From the NCBI RefSeq assembly GCF_033597815.2, contig NZ_CP166245.1, positions 2,108,001-2,172,000 of the forward strand: a stretch of 64,000 bases of DNA, read 5' to 3'. The position numbers were made by a program, and so were the translations under genes. Below the pieces are notes generated by a model that was not told where the DNA came from, ran no database searches, and was given only the letters and a program-made list of their open reading frames with translations. Source of the DNA: Staphylococcus sp. KG4-3. GTDB lineage: Bacteria > Bacillota > Bacilli > Staphylococcales > Staphylococcaceae. Below, in pieces: positions 34,245-43,013 of this stretch. Position 1 is the first letter of the stretch. Every line of letters begins with the position of its first letter.

Positions 34245-34394
34245 CTTTTATTTATCAATTAGACTTATCCCTGTTTAATGATAAACCATTAGTAAACCCG
34301 TTTAGGTAGCAATATTTTTTCGCAAACGATATCGTTGTCACACCCCGACAGCAATATCTAAATTAACCACGACATATCTTTATGTCTCGATATT

Positions 34395-34444
34395 ATGGCC
34401 CACAAGAATATTTAAGCTAAAGCTTATATGTTCTTGTGGGCCAT
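34395..34444 (+). terminator. Strong hairpin downstream of gdh
   Basis: ATGGCCCACAAGAA pairs with TTCTTGTGGGCCAT over 14 bases, with an AGCTAAAGCT-type inner stem. The following TAAATTT is only weakly T-rich, so efficiency is uncertain. Confidence 0.65.
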
Positions 34445-34463
34445 TAAATTTACAATTACGATT

Positions 34464-34505
34464 AAGTACTCAAGACGTTAGTGAAATGTCCTGAGTACTT
34501 TTTGT
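34464..34505 (+). terminator. Terminator hairpin
   Basis: AAGTACTCAaGAC pairs with GTCcTGAGTACTT around an 11-base loop and is followed by TTTTGTTT. Confidence 0.75.
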
Positions 34506-34691
34506 TTATATATATAAGGGTTGTTAAATTAATCTTAACTGTACCTGTGTTCTTCCCTTTTTCAATTAATAAGTCAAATAAGAAAGTAGAGTAGAAAGCA
34601 ATTTATTTAAAAAGATGTAATTATCCCGCGTAGACAAAGATGACTAGATTTGTTATAAGTTAAAATGTTTATCTGAGATAAATACTTATTT

Positions 34692-34738
34692 ATAGATTAA
34701 GGCTGAGACAATCAATTTGTCCCAGCCTTAATCTATAT
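34692..34738. terminator. Bidirectional terminator of the CTGGGACA family
   Basis: ATAGATTAAGGCTGaGACAA pairs with TTGTCcCAGCCTTAATCTAT, about 20 base pairs with one mismatch. It serves the AEC carrier gene on the minus strand and is nearly identical in its core to 44261-44291. Confidence 0.82.
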
Positions 34739-34767
34739 TTTGTTATTAAATTATTGATTACGAATGT

Positions 34768-35676
34768 TTAAACAAATAAAGCTTGATAAATGTACAGAAT
34801 GACAATACTAATTACAATAGTTAAATTCGTAACCATACCTACCAACGGTAAAGTTTTATATTTAAATTGTATGGAATAAGGTATGATAGCTACACCAACA
34901 GGTAATAACCAAGCAACTTGTAAAGTTGTTTTGATCATCTCATCTTCTACTGGTAAAAAGAAATGTACTAATAAACCAGCAAGTATACCTAAACCATAGT
35001 GTATAGCTAAATATTTAAGTGCAATCGGTAAAAACCTCTTATCAATGCTGAAGTTCAACATCAGACCTAGTAAAATCATTGATAATGGCATATTAGCCCC
35101 AGATAACACAGAGAAAAAATCAATTACTGGGTCTGGAAAATGAATATCAAGCATATTTAAAATAAACATTATGATATAAGTCATAAGTGGCACCGATTTG
35201 AGCAAGTTTTTCCCTAAATATTTAAAGTCGAAACTATCGCCGGCGCTACTAAAATAGCTACCGACAAAGTAAGTTACACCAAACATGATAATAGCCCCAC
35301 CTATATCAGCCATACCAAAATATATCATCCCTGTTTGTGGCCATATTGCTTCAACGAGCGGATAAGCAAATAAACCTATATTCAATGAAGCCATCATCAT
35401 GCCAGTCGCGCCGCGAATTTGGTTATCATATTTTATAAATAGCCAGACCACAATAATCTTGGCAAGAATACCATAAATAATCATCATTATTGGTAAAATT
35501 GAAAGTGATAAATCAAGTTCTGCACCATTCAAATTAACTATTACTAGCGAAGGCAAAGTGACATTTAATACTAAGGTAGAGAATACTTGGCTATCATTCG
35601 CCTTAAAATAATTAACCCTCTTTAATGTATAACCCAATGCAATCAGTATAATAATTATGATAAATTGTTGAGTCAC
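34768..35676 (-). CDS. AEC-family (auxin efflux carrier-like) transporter
   Basis: Predicted secondary transporter of organic anions; the substrate is unknown. The 302 residues show ten hydrophobic helices in two inverted sets of five, with NVTLPSLVIVNLNGAEL near 37-53 and GANMPLSMILLGLML near 195-209, typical of the AEC family. The start is GTG 35676 with AAGGA upstream. It is monocistronic. Confidence 0.82.
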   Translation of the reverse strand: MTQQFIIIIILIALGYTLKRVNYFKANDSQVFSTLVLNVTLPSLVIVNLNGAELDLSLSILPIMMIIYGILAKIIVVWLFIKYDNQIRGATGMMMASLNIGLFAYPLVEAIWPQTGMIYFGMADIGGAIIMFGVTYFVGSYFSSAGDSFDFKYLGKNLLKSVPLMTYIIMFILNMLDIHFPDPVIDFFSVLSGANMPLSMILLGLMLNFSIDKRFLPIALKYLAIHYGLGILAGLLVHFFLPVEDEMIKTTLQVAWLLPVGVAIIPYSIQFKYKTLPLVGMVTNLTIVISIVILYIYQALFV

Positions 35677-35829
35677 AATAATCCTTCTTTCATTACATTA
35701 TTTCGTTTTCATTCCATTTTCATACTTTAACATAAATGTTGGTTGTTTTAGAAGCTTTCGATTTCATGTTATAATTCTAGTCAATCTCATGTAGCCTAAT
35801 GCTATTATAATAATAAGGAGTGACTAGCA

Positions 35830-36006
35830 ATGGATTTAAATGATAAATTAGCAGAACTAAAATATGATTATGTCAGATTACAAGGCGATTTGGAAAAAAG
35901 AGAATCCGTCAATCAAGATGTTGACCCATTGGTAAGACAACTTGAAGAGATAGAAGAAGAAATTGCATCTGTGCGTTCAGAAATTAGTCGAAAAGATCAT
36001 AAATAA
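35830..36006 (+). CDS. Small coiled-coil protein, SE1832-like
   Basis: A 58-residue reading frame with AAGGAG 9 bases upstream of the ATG. It starts MDLNDKLAELKYDYVRLQ and ends SEISRKDHK. It is highly charged, with leucine/isoleucine heptads throughout and no cysteines or hydrophobic core, so it should form a coiled coil. It resembles the small staphylococcal SE1832 family as I remember it. Function is unknown. Confidence 0.75.
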   Translation: MDLNDKLAELKYDYVRLQGDLEKRESVNQDVDPLVRQLEEIEEEIASVRSEISRKDHK

Positions 36007-36070
36007 CATCCTAGTCAATCTATTTTTTACATGCTAAGATTAAGAGCGAATATAGAAAGGATGTCAACAT

Positions 36071-36388
36071 ATGCAACTATATCTTATCTTGTTACCAATA
36101 CTTTATCTAATTGTGAGTTACATAAGCATATTTAAAATGAATACAATTATCACTCGTATTTTAAGAATAATTATGGCTCTATTATTACTATTTGTAGTAG
36201 CGATTACAACACTCTCATTCCCCGCAATTAACTGGTGGGTATTTATTCTACTCTTACTATTAGTTGGTAACGTGGAAATTACAAGTTTCAAAAGTGGTAA
36301 AAAAGACCAAAAAGCGGTTCAAATTTTAAATATTATTACAATAATTATATTTGTAATATATGTTATTTTAACTTTAGTATTATATTAA
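36071..36388 (+). CDS. Unrecognised small membrane protein
   Basis: I do not recognise a family. The 105 residues contain about four transmembrane segments (2-20, 27-47, 52-68, 85-104), with a short basic loop KSGKKDQK before the last. AAAGGATG precedes the ATG. It lies 64 bases after the coiled-coil gene and before a strong terminator, so both may be on one transcript. Confidence 0.7.
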   Translation: MQLYLILLPILYLIVSYISIFKMNTIITRILRIIMALLLLFVVAITTLSFPAINWWVFILLLLLVGNVEITSFKSGKKDQKAVQILNIITIIIFVIYVILTLVLY

Positions 36389-36409
36389 TATGGAATACTT
36401 ATACAAACG

Positions 36410-36455
36410 CGAGACCACAATCAATATTATAGTATTGATTGTGGTCTCGTCTTTT
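36410..36455 (+). terminator. Terminator of the small-gene pair
   Basis: CGAGACCACAATCAATA pairs with TATTGATTGTGGTCTCG, a perfect 17-base stem, followed by TCTTTTTT. Confidence 0.92.
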
Positions 36456-36550
36456 TTATATGAATTAAATAATTATGAGCAGAAACGCCTTCTATTAAGA
36501 TGGTTTTATACTATTAGCTGATTGTTATTGAATATACTTATATTCATAAC

Positions 36551-36580
36551 GGTCCGAGACACATACTTATGCCTCGGACT
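36551..36580 (-). terminator. Candidate terminator of the RND exporter gene
   Basis: GGTCCGAGa pairs with cCTCGGACt around a 12-base loop about 20 bases beyond the exporter stop. The flanking T-run on the minus strand is weak. Confidence 0.5.
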
Positions 36581-36599
36581 GTCCTTATACTTATTCAAA

Positions 36600-39500
36600 C
36601 TATTTCTTTTTGCGTGTTACTTTATCTTTTAATGTAAACAATATTTCGTAAATAACTGGAACGACAATCAATGTTAATATTGTAGAAGATATCAATCCTC
36701 CGACAACAGTTGCTGCCATGCCTTTAGAAATAATAATTGAACTATCTTCACCAAATAGCATTGGCGCGAGTGCACCTATTGTGGCTAACGCCGTCATTAA
36801 TATTGGTCTGATACGTGTTCCACCAGCCTCTAATAGCGCCTCTTTCATCTCTAGGCCTTGCTTTTGCTTATTAATCACTCTATCTATTAACACGATCGCA
36901 TTAGTAACTACAATACCTATCAACATCAACATGCCTATCATGCTTGGTACAGAAATCGTTTCTCCTGTAATGACTAATGCTAGAACTACGCCAATCACTG
37001 TATATGGTAAAGAGAATAATATAGTGAATGGTGCAAGTGCCCCTTTAAATGTTAATACAAGCACTAAATACACAATGATAATAGCCGCTAACATTGCGAA
37101 TGCTAATTGAGTAATGGCATTACCAATATCTTCATTCGCGCCTCCTACGTTAATTTTAACATTCGTAGGTGTATCAAGATTGTTCACTTTAGATAATACC
37201 TTTTGAGAGGTGCCACCTACATCGTCATTTGTTACTTTAGCTGAAACGGTAGCAGTATAATCACCTGCTTTTGTTTCTATCTTATTCGGTGTTTTAGTTT
37301 GTTCTAATGTAGCAATATCACTTAACTCTATAGCTTGCCCCATCGGTGTTTGTAATTTCGTACTTTCTAACTTTTCTTTCGACCAATCTGTTTCTTTATC
37401 TTCCTTAATTTTCACATCAATAGATTTCCCTTTTTCCTTGATGGTAGTCACACTTTGCTCTGGCGTATTTTGGTTCAGGGTCATAGCTAATTGAGCAGCT
37501 GATAAACCATATTTTGCTGCTTTATTTTGTTCAACTTTAATATTATATTGATTATATGTCTGTGTTAAGTCAGATTTGACATTAGCCATACCCCTAACGT
37601 CCTTCATCTCATCTTCTACTTTATTAACTGTGTCTTTAATGGCTTCAAGTGTTGGACCTGTAACCGAAACTTCTAACTTATTATTACTACCACCTGTACC
37701 CATGTCTTGATTTGCCCATTCGCCTGGATGATTGTATTTTTCTAAGTGTTGTAATACTTTATCGGGCTCTTCATCAAAATTTGGTGTATTTGAATCGTAT
37801 TCCACCATAATAGCCATACTGTTTGAGCTTCCAGTTGGATCAGTTGGCGATGCACCACCAACTGAGTATTGTACGGTTTTTACTTTATCTTTTTTATTTA
37901 AATATTTTTGAACTTGTTCCGCGTGATTTAATACGCCTTTTTCTGTTTCTCCTGGCTTTGGTGTATAGGTTAATGCCATGAATTTATCTTCACCAGTGGA
38001 AATAAAGCTAGTTCCTAATTTAGCTGCACCTAATCCTATACTTGCAATTAAGATGATTGTACTAACTAGGATGACAATCCATTTGTGATTTAAAGACCAT
38101 TTTAAAATTACTTTGTATTTTCTACCAATAAATCCTAAAGATTCCTCTTTATAATGGTTAATACCCTTTTTAAAAAATGTAGCACTTAAAGCAGGTACAA
38201 TTGTAATAGAAACAAGTAATGATGCTAATAGACTAAAGGCTATCGCTAATGCGAACGGTCTAAACATTTCACCAACAGAGCCGGTAACAAACGCTAAGGG
38301 TAAGAATACGATAATCGTTACGATTGTAGATGACATGATTGGTTTAAATACTTCACTCGTTGCACTTACAATTAATCGATCTCCTGTTAATGATTCATTT
38401 CTGTCTGATAATCTCCGATAAATATTTTCTACTACTACAATTGAATCATCAATGACACGACCGATTGCAACCGTCAATGCACCTAATGTTAAAATATTTA
38501 GTGATACATCCGATAATTTCAAAGCAATCATCGCTATTAAAATAGACATCGGTATTGAAACAATAGCTATTGTAGTTGTTCTAATATTTCTTAAAAATAA
38601 TAGAATAACGATAATTGCAACAATCGTACCTAATATTGCTTTTTCAATCATAGTATACAGTGCATCTTCAATAGGTTTTGCTGTATCCATTACTTTTGTA
38701 GCTACCATATCTGGATTTTCTTTAATAAGTTTATCTATTTCTTTCTTCGTATCTTTTGCCACTTGAACTGTATTTGCATCTTGCGCTTTTGTTATCTGAA
38801 CATTTACAGCATCTTTACCATTTGTTTTAGATATGGACTCTCGTTCATCCCCAGCTGTTACATCAGCAATATTTTTTAATTTAACTGAAGGTATCTCGGC
38901 TCCGTCAGTTTGACTACTTGCTGTCGAATTGTCAGGTTGCGACTGAGCCTCAAGTGAACTTTGTGATTCAGTTTGACCATTGGATTCTTGCATCGTTGCA
39001 TCACTCGAATTACTTTCAGTTTGAGACTGAGTACCTGAGCTTGCACCAGCAGATAGTGGTATATCTATGTTTTTGAGTGCATCTACAGATGTAAACTCAC
39101 CATCAATAACCACGGATTTTTCTGTGTTATTAAATTGGAACAATCCCAATGGCGTTTCACTTGTCGCACTTTTCAAATACTGTTCAACACTATCTTTTGT
39201 TAAACCGCTGCTCTCGAGTTTCTCTTGGTCAAATTTAATAGACACTTCACGAGATGTTTGCCCATTTAATTGAGCATTTTGTACACCATCTATTGTTTGT
39301 AGCTTCGGTATTAATTGATGATTAATTTTGTTAGTTGTATCTTTTAAGTTATTGTCTTTAGTCGTAAATGAATACGCTACAATCGGAAAGGCGTCCATAG
39401 AACTTCTTGAAAGTTCAGGTTCTTCAACGCCCTCCGTAAATTTTATTTTATCAATTTCTTTTTTCAAATCATTTTCTGCTTTATCTAAGTCTACACTTTC

Positions 39501-39794
39501 TTCATATTCTACTGTAACCATGGAAGCATTTTGTATAGATTGCGCTGTGACATTTTTAACACTGGCCATCGATCTAACTTGATCATCAATTTTATCACTA
39601 ACATCCTCTTTAACTGTTTCTGGTGTGGCACCTGGCATAGACGTTTGTACTGTAATCATTGGAGATTCTACATCTGGTAATAATTCTAGTTTCATTTTTG
39701 CACTAGCATATAATCCACCTAAAATAACTAATAGTACCATTAGAAATATGGCAAATTTGTTCCCTAGTGAAAACTGTAACAGTTTCTTTATCAT
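36600..39794 (-). CDS. RND-family efflux permease (AcrB/MmpL-like)
   Basis: Proton-driven exporter, substrate unknown. It corresponds to the RND protein encoded beside femX in S. aureus. The 1064 residues show one N-terminal helix, a large extracellular loop, six helices, a second loop and five or six helices. Motifs include MPGATPETVKEDV (porter domain), GRVIDDSIVVVENI (TM4, proton-relay aspartates) and GIVVTNAIVLIDRV. Residues about 247-301 form a Ser/Gln/Asn-rich low-complexity insert in the first loop. ATG 39794 (MIKKLLQF) has GGAGAGGGG upstream. Confidence 0.9.
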   Translation of the reverse strand: MIKKLLQFSLGNKFAIFLMVLLVILGGLYASAKMKLELLPDVESPMITVQTSMPGATPETVKEDVSDKIDDQVRSMASVKNVTAQSIQNASMVTVEYEESVDLDKAENDLKKEIDKIKFTEGVEEPELSRSSMDAFPIVAYSFTTKDNNLKDTTNKINHQLIPKLQTIDGVQNAQLNGQTSREVSIKFDQEKLESSGLTKDSVEQYLKSATSETPLGLFQFNNTEKSVVIDGEFTSVDALKNIDIPLSAGASSGTQSQTESNSSDATMQESNGQTESQSSLEAQSQPDNSTASSQTDGAEIPSVKLKNIADVTAGDERESISKTNGKDAVNVQITKAQDANTVQVAKDTKKEIDKLIKENPDMVATKVMDTAKPIEDALYTMIEKAILGTIVAIIVILLFLRNIRTTTIAIVSIPMSILIAMIALKLSDVSLNILTLGALTVAIGRVIDDSIVVVENIYRRLSDRNESLTGDRLIVSATSEVFKPIMSSTIVTIIVFLPLAFVTGSVGEMFRPFALAIAFSLLASLLVSITIVPALSATFFKKGINHYKEESLGFIGRKYKVILKWSLNHKWIVILVSTIILIASIGLGAAKLGTSFISTGEDKFMALTYTPKPGETEKGVLNHAEQVQKYLNKKDKVKTVQYSVGGASPTDPTGSSNSMAIMVEYDSNTPNFDEEPDKVLQHLEKYNHPGEWANQDMGTGGSNNKLEVSVTGPTLEAIKDTVNKVEDEMKDVRGMANVKSDLTQTYNQYNIKVEQNKAAKYGLSAAQLAMTLNQNTPEQSVTTIKEKGKSIDVKIKEDKETDWSKEKLESTKLQTPMGQAIELSDIATLEQTKTPNKIETKAGDYTATVSAKVTNDDVGGTSQKVLSKVNNLDTPTNVKINVGGANEDIGNAITQLAFAMLAAIIIVYLVLVLTFKGALAPFTILFSLPYTVIGVVLALVITGETISVPSMIGMLMLIGIVVTNAIVLIDRVINKQKQGLEMKEALLEAGGTRIRPILMTALATIGALAPMLFGEDSSIIISKGMAATVVGGLISSTILTLIVVPVIYEILFTLKDKVTRKKK

Positions 39795-39984
39795 ATTGTT
39801 TCCCCTCTCCCGTTTCTTAAAAATCACACATTCCATTTTAATAACAAACATTTCCCTTTTTACTGCAATAACATTAATTAATATAAATATCAGTAAAATA
39901 TGTATACATAAATAGCGCACGTTATATAGTTTATTAAATTAATTCTAAAACTTTATAACGTGCATGCATTTGAATTTAAACTGC

Positions 39985-41235
39985 TTATTTATTTTTTAAT
40001 TTACGTGATAATTTAATTTTTGCTTTTGTAAGTTTAGGTTTAAAGTTTTCGATAACTTGATATAGTGGTTGATTTAACACATAATCAAATTCACCAATTT
40101 TTTCACTCAAATAAGTGCCCCAAACTTTTTTGAATGTCCATAGGCCGTAATGATCAGAAGATTTATCTGGATCATTATCTGTACCACCAAAATCATAAGT
40201 CGTTGCGCCATGCTCTCTAGCATACTGCATCATTGCAAATTGCATATGATGGTTTGGTAAGAAATTACGATATTCATTTGAAGAAGCACCATATAAATAG
40301 TACGATTTATTACCTGCAAACATTAACAATGCGCCTGATAAATATATACCTTCAGGATGTTTGGATTCTAATTCAATCATTTCCTCAATGAGTTCTTGTG
40401 TTTTACTTATTTTATTATCTGCATCGTTAAGTTTGTTAATTGTCTTTTTATCTTGTTTCTTATCGGCTAATTTTACTTTTTCAGCTTCAATTTCTTGTAA
40501 CTCTTTTCTTAATTCTTGTAGGACTGGTTTTGGTTCTAACTTAACTAGGAATAGTTCTGCATCTCCGTCAGGATGCAAGGCATCATATATATTCTGGAAA
40601 TAGCTGATATCTCTTGTTAAAAATCCATCACGTTCGCCTGTAATTTGCATTAATTTAGCAAATGTCTTTAAACCTTCTCTATTTGAACGTTCAACTGTAG
40701 TGCCACGTTTTAATGCTAATCTTACTTTCGAACGATTACGACGTTCAAAACTTTGAATCAATTCTTCATCTGTTTTATCGATAGGCGTTATCATTGTCAT
40801 TCTTGGTTGTATATAGTCTTTAGATAGTCCTTCTTTAAACCCTTTATGTTTAAAGCCTAATGCACGTAAATTGGTTAAAGCTTCTGCACCTTTATCTACC
40901 TCTACATCTGGATCAATCTTAATCGCATATGCTTTCTCTTCTTTAGCGATTTGCATTGCTGCTTCCAATAACGTCTCTAAAGCTAATTTATTGCTGTAGT
41001 CAGTAACAAACCCACGTGAAATATAGCAAAGTGTATAAGGTAACTTAGGCACTTTTTTAAATAATAGCTGACCTACTCCAACAATTTCTCCATCTTCTCC
41101 AACTGCGATACGTCTTGAATACCAGCCAGTTAATGTTTTGGTTTCAGCCCATTTAGTTAATTGTAATAAGTCACCTTGCGGATGAGCTTTAACAAATGCA
41201 TCATGCGCTTGATTAGTGATATTCATCTTTTCCAT
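39985..41235 (-). CDS. femX: FemX/FmhB peptidoglycan interpeptide glycyltransferase
   Basis: Adds the first glycine of the pentaglycine bridge to lipid II, using glycyl-tRNA; essential in S. aureus. The 416 residues have two GNAT-like domains. Motifs include LTGWYSRRIAVGEDGE, YIQPRMTMITPID, ERRNRSKVRLALKRGT and the C-terminal TTYDFGGTDNDPDKSSDHYG. A Lys/Glu-rich helical coiled-coil arm (about 240-295) contacts the tRNA end. ATG 41235 (MEKMNITN) has AAAGGAG upstream. The gene supports a staphylococcal origin. Confidence 0.95.
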   Translation of the reverse strand: MEKMNITNQAHDAFVKAHPQGDLLQLTKWAETKTLTGWYSRRIAVGEDGEIVGVGQLLFKKVPKLPYTLCYISRGFVTDYSNKLALETLLEAAMQIAKEEKAYAIKIDPDVEVDKGAEALTNLRALGFKHKGFKEGLSKDYIQPRMTMITPIDKTDEELIQSFERRNRSKVRLALKRGTTVERSNREGLKTFAKLMQITGERDGFLTRDISYFQNIYDALHPDGDAELFLVKLEPKPVLQELRKELQEIEAEKVKLADKKQDKKTINKLNDADNKISKTQELIEEMIELESKHPEGIYLSGALLMFAGNKSYYLYGASSNEYRNFLPNHHMQFAMMQYAREHGATTYDFGGTDNDPDKSSDHYGLWTFKKVWGTYLSEKIGEFDYVLNQPLYQVIENFKPKLTKAKIKLSRKLKNK

Positions 41236-41354
41236 AAAAACTGATGTCTCCTTTATCAATTCAATTCTATGATATTATATATTGTTTTATTCTAATTTTC
41301 ACATACAAACTATCATTTGCTATACTATAATAAATATAGAAATGAGGTTTTTTT

Positions 41355-41606
41355 ATGCGAATTTTTATTATTGGCTTACTATTATTAATTAATTTAATTT
41401 TCATTTTTCAAGCTATCAATGAACCACTTACAATTTCATACTTAAGTTTAAGAATTATTTTAGCAGCATTTACATTTATAATAACTGTTTATTTACTACT
41501 ATTGCGTACTCAAAAAATTTCTACTTACTTAGCTATTTTAACACTTATCACATCTTTGATACACATATTCATAATCGCACACAGCGCATACCTGTATATT
41601 TATTAG
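41355..41606 (+). CDS. Small membrane protein, family unknown
   Basis: An 83-residue protein with three predicted helices (2-22, 30-53, 57-80) and almost no polar residues. GAAATGAGG precedes the ATG. Its stop codon overlaps that of the convergent VOC gene (shared TTAG). No family was recognised. Confidence 0.65.
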   Translation: MRIFIIGLLLLINLIFIFQAINEPLTISYLSLRIILAAFTFIITVYLLLLRTQKISTYLAILTLITSLIHIFIIAHSAYLYIY

Positions 41607-42364
41607 TCTGCTATAAATTTGTAACTTAAGCCGCGTATAATTAATGTGTAAGGAGACGTTGTTTTATTATCTTTTATAGTGACTGATTTATAACCTGAGT
41701 CAGTGCCATCACTAATGTTAAATAATGTCTCATCGCCTTTTAATTTTAATGTTGTGACACTTTCTGTTTCGTTTATTATTTCCATATCAAACCAACGTTG
41801 CCACTTATTCACTGTATGTTTGCGCTCAGTACTAGACAGTTCTACTGATTGAATTATGAATTCATTTTGACGCAGTGACTCTAACTTTTCATTTCGCGTA
41901 TCTTCTTGTTCATTCCACTGGATAAAAAATGGGGGTTTCACTCTATAGTCTGGGTCTGCAATATATAATAATTTCCATGATGTTTTATCGCCTTTCATAT
42001 TCTCTCTTTGCATGTTTACAGGTCCAATAACGTCTATATCTTTTTCCTCTAAATCTACTTTTAGTTGGTCGATATCTTGCGTACGAAATGCCAATGTTTT
42101 TAAACCTTGTGCATAATTATCTTGAACTATTTTAGAAGGAAATGACACTCTACCTTCATCAGTTTTAATAATTTTTTGCAAGACGTCTGGCTTATAAACA
42201 TCTATCAATTCAATATATGCATTGCTTAAATAAGACAACCTATTGTATGTACCTAATCTCTCGTGTTGTCCACCTTGTTGTAAAGTTAGCAAATGTCCTG
42301 GGTATTTAAAGTTGTCTAAATGTTGAATATAGTGTACTAAATGATCTAATTTTAAATTTTGCAT
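41603..42364 (-). CDS. VOC-family (glyoxalase-like domain) protein
   Basis: Predicted vicinal-oxygen-chelate fold protein. The N-terminal LDHLVHYIQHLDNF and LSNAYIELIDVYKPD carry His and Glu in the places expected for metal ligands in Glyoxalase_3-like proteins. The 253 residues would hold two betaalphabetabetabeta modules. Substrate is unknown. The ATG has GGGGAGAAAAG upstream. It is convergent with the small membrane protein and divergent from the MarR gene. Confidence 0.75.
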   Translation of the reverse strand: MQNLKLDHLVHYIQHLDNFKYPGHLLTLQQGGQHERLGTYNRLSYLSNAYIELIDVYKPDVLQKIIKTDEGRVSFPSKIVQDNYAQGLKTLAFRTQDIDQLKVDLEEKDIDVIGPVNMQRENMKGDKTSWKLLYIADPDYRVKPPFFIQWNEQEDTRNEKLESLRQNEFIIQSVELSSTERKHTVNKWQRWFDMEIINETESVTTLKLKGDETLFNISDGTDSGYKSVTIKDNKTTSPYTLIIRGLSYKFIAD

Positions 42365-42498
42365 AACTTTTCTCCCCTATTTTCATCTTTAACCTTATCA
42401 TAACAAATTGCGTACTACTTTACTTCTTATAAGTGGCTAAGGAAGTTGTTAATTAACTCTTTACCGTAAGTTTTAATTATTATTTCAAAACGATGCTA

Positions 42499-42527
42499 TT
42501 GATTTATTTCATAAAAAGGCTTAAAAT
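42499..42527 (+). promoter_or_regulatory. SigA promoter of the marR-MFS operon
   Basis: TTGATT (42499-42504), exactly 17 bases, TAAAAT (42522-42527). The predicted start point falls 10 bases before the palindrome at 42545-42559. Confidence 0.7.
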
Positions 42528-42544
42528 ATTATCTGTTATTAAAA

Positions 42545-42559
42545 GTTAGCTTTGCTAAC
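42545..42559 (+). promoter_or_regulatory. Candidate MarR operator palindrome
   Basis: GTTAGC-TTT-GCTAAC is a perfect palindrome between the predicted transcription start and the ribosome site of the MarR gene. This is the expected place for autorepression. The link to this MarR protein is inference. Confidence 0.55.
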
Positions 42560-42576
42560 TAATTTAGGAGGCCATT

Positions 42577-43011
42577 ATGAATACACCAAGCATATTCAAT
42601 AATTTAATTGCAGTTTATCGACCTTATACAAAGTTATTTTCACCTATATTTGAAGACTATGACTTATATCCTGCACAATGGTTAGTGATGAAAGATATTG
42701 CACATAATGCACCAACAACATTAGTTCAAATTTCTAAACGCCGTGCAATCGAAAAGCCTACAACTCGAAAAATCTTAAAAGTACTCTCTGAAAAATCATT
42801 GTTAAAAATTGAAACTGGAGAAGATAAAAGAGAAAAATTATTATCTTTTTCTGAAGAAGGCCAAACTCTTTATGACAATATAAATGAACGCGTTTCTATC
42901 GTACAAGAAGAAATACTTCAAAAAACTAATTTATCCGAAGCTGACCTGAATCATACAGTTCAAGTCATTCAAAAAATTCATGAAGAAATAACTAAAATGG
43001 AGGAAATGTAA
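42577..43011 (+). CDS. MarR-family transcriptional regulator
   Basis: Winged-helix dimeric regulator, probably repressor of its own operon with the MFS transporter. The 144 residues show the recognition-helix region TTLVQISKRRAIEKPTTRKILKVLSEKSLLKIETGEDKREKLLSFSEEG in parts, with the wing around GEDKREK, and C-terminal dimerisation helix. AGGAGG precedes the ATG. It is followed after 2 bases by the MFS gene. Confidence 0.88.
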   Translation: MNTPSIFNNLIAVYRPYTKLFSPIFEDYDLYPAQWLVMKDIAHNAPTTLVQISKRRAIEKPTTRKILKVLSEKSLLKIETGEDKREKLLSFSEEGQTLYDNINERVSIVQEEILQKTNLSEADLNHTVQVIQKIHEEITKMEEM

Positions 43012-43013
43012 AA

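Larger units (their letters stand above)
34245..34767. other. 520-base gap with a series of hairpins between gdh and the AEC carrier
   Basis: No coding region is visible. In order there are a 12-base imperfect stem GATATcGTTGTC/GACAGCaATATC (34328-34358), CGACATA/TATGTC (34370-34387), a long stem TGGCCCACAAGAA/TTCTTGTGGGCCA, AAGTACTCA/TGAGTACTT, and AAGGCTGaGACAA/TTGTCcCAGCCTT. Positions 34501-34680 show nothing I recognise. Confidence 0.65.
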
